In this document: in pieces, positions 38,212 through 39,159 of the stretch
Numbering within the stretch: the stretch's first letter is position 1
How the letters are laid out: every line of letters starts with the position of its first letter
Origin: Emiliania huxleyi CCMP1516
Lineage: Eukaryota > Haptophyta > Isochrysidales > Noelaerhabdaceae
DNA: 39,159 nucleotides
Direction: 5' to 3'
Assembly (NCBI RefSeq): GCF_000372725.1
Contig: NW_005198118.1
Location: 5,558 to 44,716, forward strand
Position numbers and translations under genes: made by a program
Notes under the pieces: generated by a model
Databases searched by the model: none
Told to the model about the DNA's origin: nothing
What the model saw: the letters and a program-made list of their open reading frames with translations, nothing else

Positions 38212-39159
38212 ACGGACGGACGGAAAAACACCCCCCTTCTATGCCTGACCCTGGGCATGCCTCTCTGGGTGTGAGCTGGGTCGGCCACCTCCGGGTCTGC
38301 AACTCGCACGGTGGGTCCGCTTCCGGGCGAGCATCCGAGGCCCGCGGTTGTCCCTTCGCTGGGCGCGACCGCCATGGAGATCCGCTGCACACAGATCAGT
38401 GTTTTTGGCGACTATTGCTCGCTCTCTGTGCAATCGCAACGCCAGAGGCCGTGCTTGGAGAATGGGTCACAATGCTGCTGCGCCAGTGGATTGAGCCGCT
38501 CCGCACACTCCATCGGTGAGCTGCGGTGGCGCGCCGGCCGCTTCATGCATAGCTCTCGGGCGAGCTGCCGCAAACGCGTTTTCCGTCCGCCCGTTTCATC
38601 GAGTTTGCCCGAGTGGTAAGGTGCAACTTTTGCATTTGGTAAAAGTTGCCCGAGTGGTCAGTGGGGAAAAAACCAATGCGGAAATGTGGCCCCAAGAGCT
38701 AAAGGTCAACATCCCCTCCGGCTACGACGATGTGAACCTGATCTGGTCCTCACGGGGTTGACCCGTCTCCTCCAGATCGAGAGGGACTTCATGAACGGCC
38801 GAGCCCTATTTTTTCATTACTATTATTAATGAATGCTTTTCGCACGGGTGAGCCCCCCCCCCCCCCCCTCCCCTGCGCCCATTCCCTGCCCTCTCCCGCC
38901 ACACACTCCGTCAGAGCCCCCTCCCCTCTTGCACAACAGGAATTCTGACAATTAACCCGTGCAGGGAAATACGAAACGAAAATTGATGGGCTTGCCCATC
39001 CCGGAGTGGTTCGATCCCACATGAATCCGAGACGGTGATGGGAGGCGTCTCGGCGGTCTCAGGCCCAGTGTGCAGTGAGGTAGTGCGCCAGACTACCCCG
39101 GATCCTGCTGAACAAGCTCCTCTTGTAGCTCGATCGGTCACACCGCCATCGCCGTCGGG
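38212..39159. repeat. Right arm of a large inverted repeat (runs off the window)
   Basis: Inverse of 34591-35557. Relative to the left arm it lacks a short segment in the ACTCGGGCAA / ATTCGGGCAA microduplication near 35135 and differs by scattered substitutions. It includes a poly-C run at about 38850-38867 matching the poly-G at about 34878. The match continues to the last base, so the true end lies outside. Confidence 0.85.

Noticed and set aside
38985..39025. GGTTCGATCCC resembling a tRNA T-arm or polymerase III B box (inverse at about 34729)
   Set aside because: No A box, acceptor stem or anticodon arm at the right distance; the flanking stem is only four base pairs.

Overview
The window reads as nuclear DNA of a GC-rich unicellular eukaryote. 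Genes carry short introns, several introns have GC-AG boundaries that restore the reading frame exactly, TTAGGG telomere-type repeats occur internally, and microsatellites, homopolymer runs and minisatellites are everywhere. My best guess is a haptophyte alga, Emiliania huxleyi or a relative. That is inferred from style (GC content, GC-AG introns, repeat-packed introns), not from a marker gene. Nearly all recognisable genes lie on the minus strand. Exon models below are hand-made; borders are stated only where I could check splice phase.

Layout. 1-1165: a sterol-glucosyltransferase-like exon. 1166-2541: a non-autonomous Mutator-like element (9-bp target duplication, about 300-bp inverted ends built of small hairpins) broken by a 540-bp TAA-flanked MITE. 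2551-6620: a single-exon unknown protein and a multi-exon unknown gene. 6686-9232: an SLC38/AAAP-type amino-acid transporter. 9233-13640: mostly repeats, no confident gene. 13640-16773: an unknown multi-exon gene, an orphan exon and a broken PPR-like gene. 17409-17508: assembly gap. 17509-20397: an alanine-rich exon, ATCTCGG repeats and a long polypurine tract.

20398-28404 is a second copy, in direct orientation, of 7094-11752. It starts inside the transporter gene, so that copy lacks its 3' end, and it has gained two telomeric-repeat blocks. It is split by a 3.13-kb Mutator-like element with a 9-bp duplication; the first copy preserves the empty site. That element carries part of an ankyrin-like spliced gene and is itself interrupted by a 1,468-bp hAT-like element (8-bp duplication, 17-bp perfect inverted ends) carrying two roughly 130-aa reading frames. 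Three insertion events can therefore be ordered in time.

28405-30240: a possible small gene and a perfect palindrome. 30241-34341: a large chromatin gene with an N-terminal repeat-like region, a chromodomain and a SET domain, with minisatellite-filled introns. 34591-39159: two arms, nearly 1 kb each, of an inverted repeat (the right arm runs to the window edge) around a truncated mitochondrial-carrier-like exon and unassigned sequence.

The genes do not form a pathway. The main story is layered mobile elements and segmental duplication. Because an assembly gap lies between the two copies of the duplication, misjoined haplotypes must be excluded before the duplication is treated as biological.
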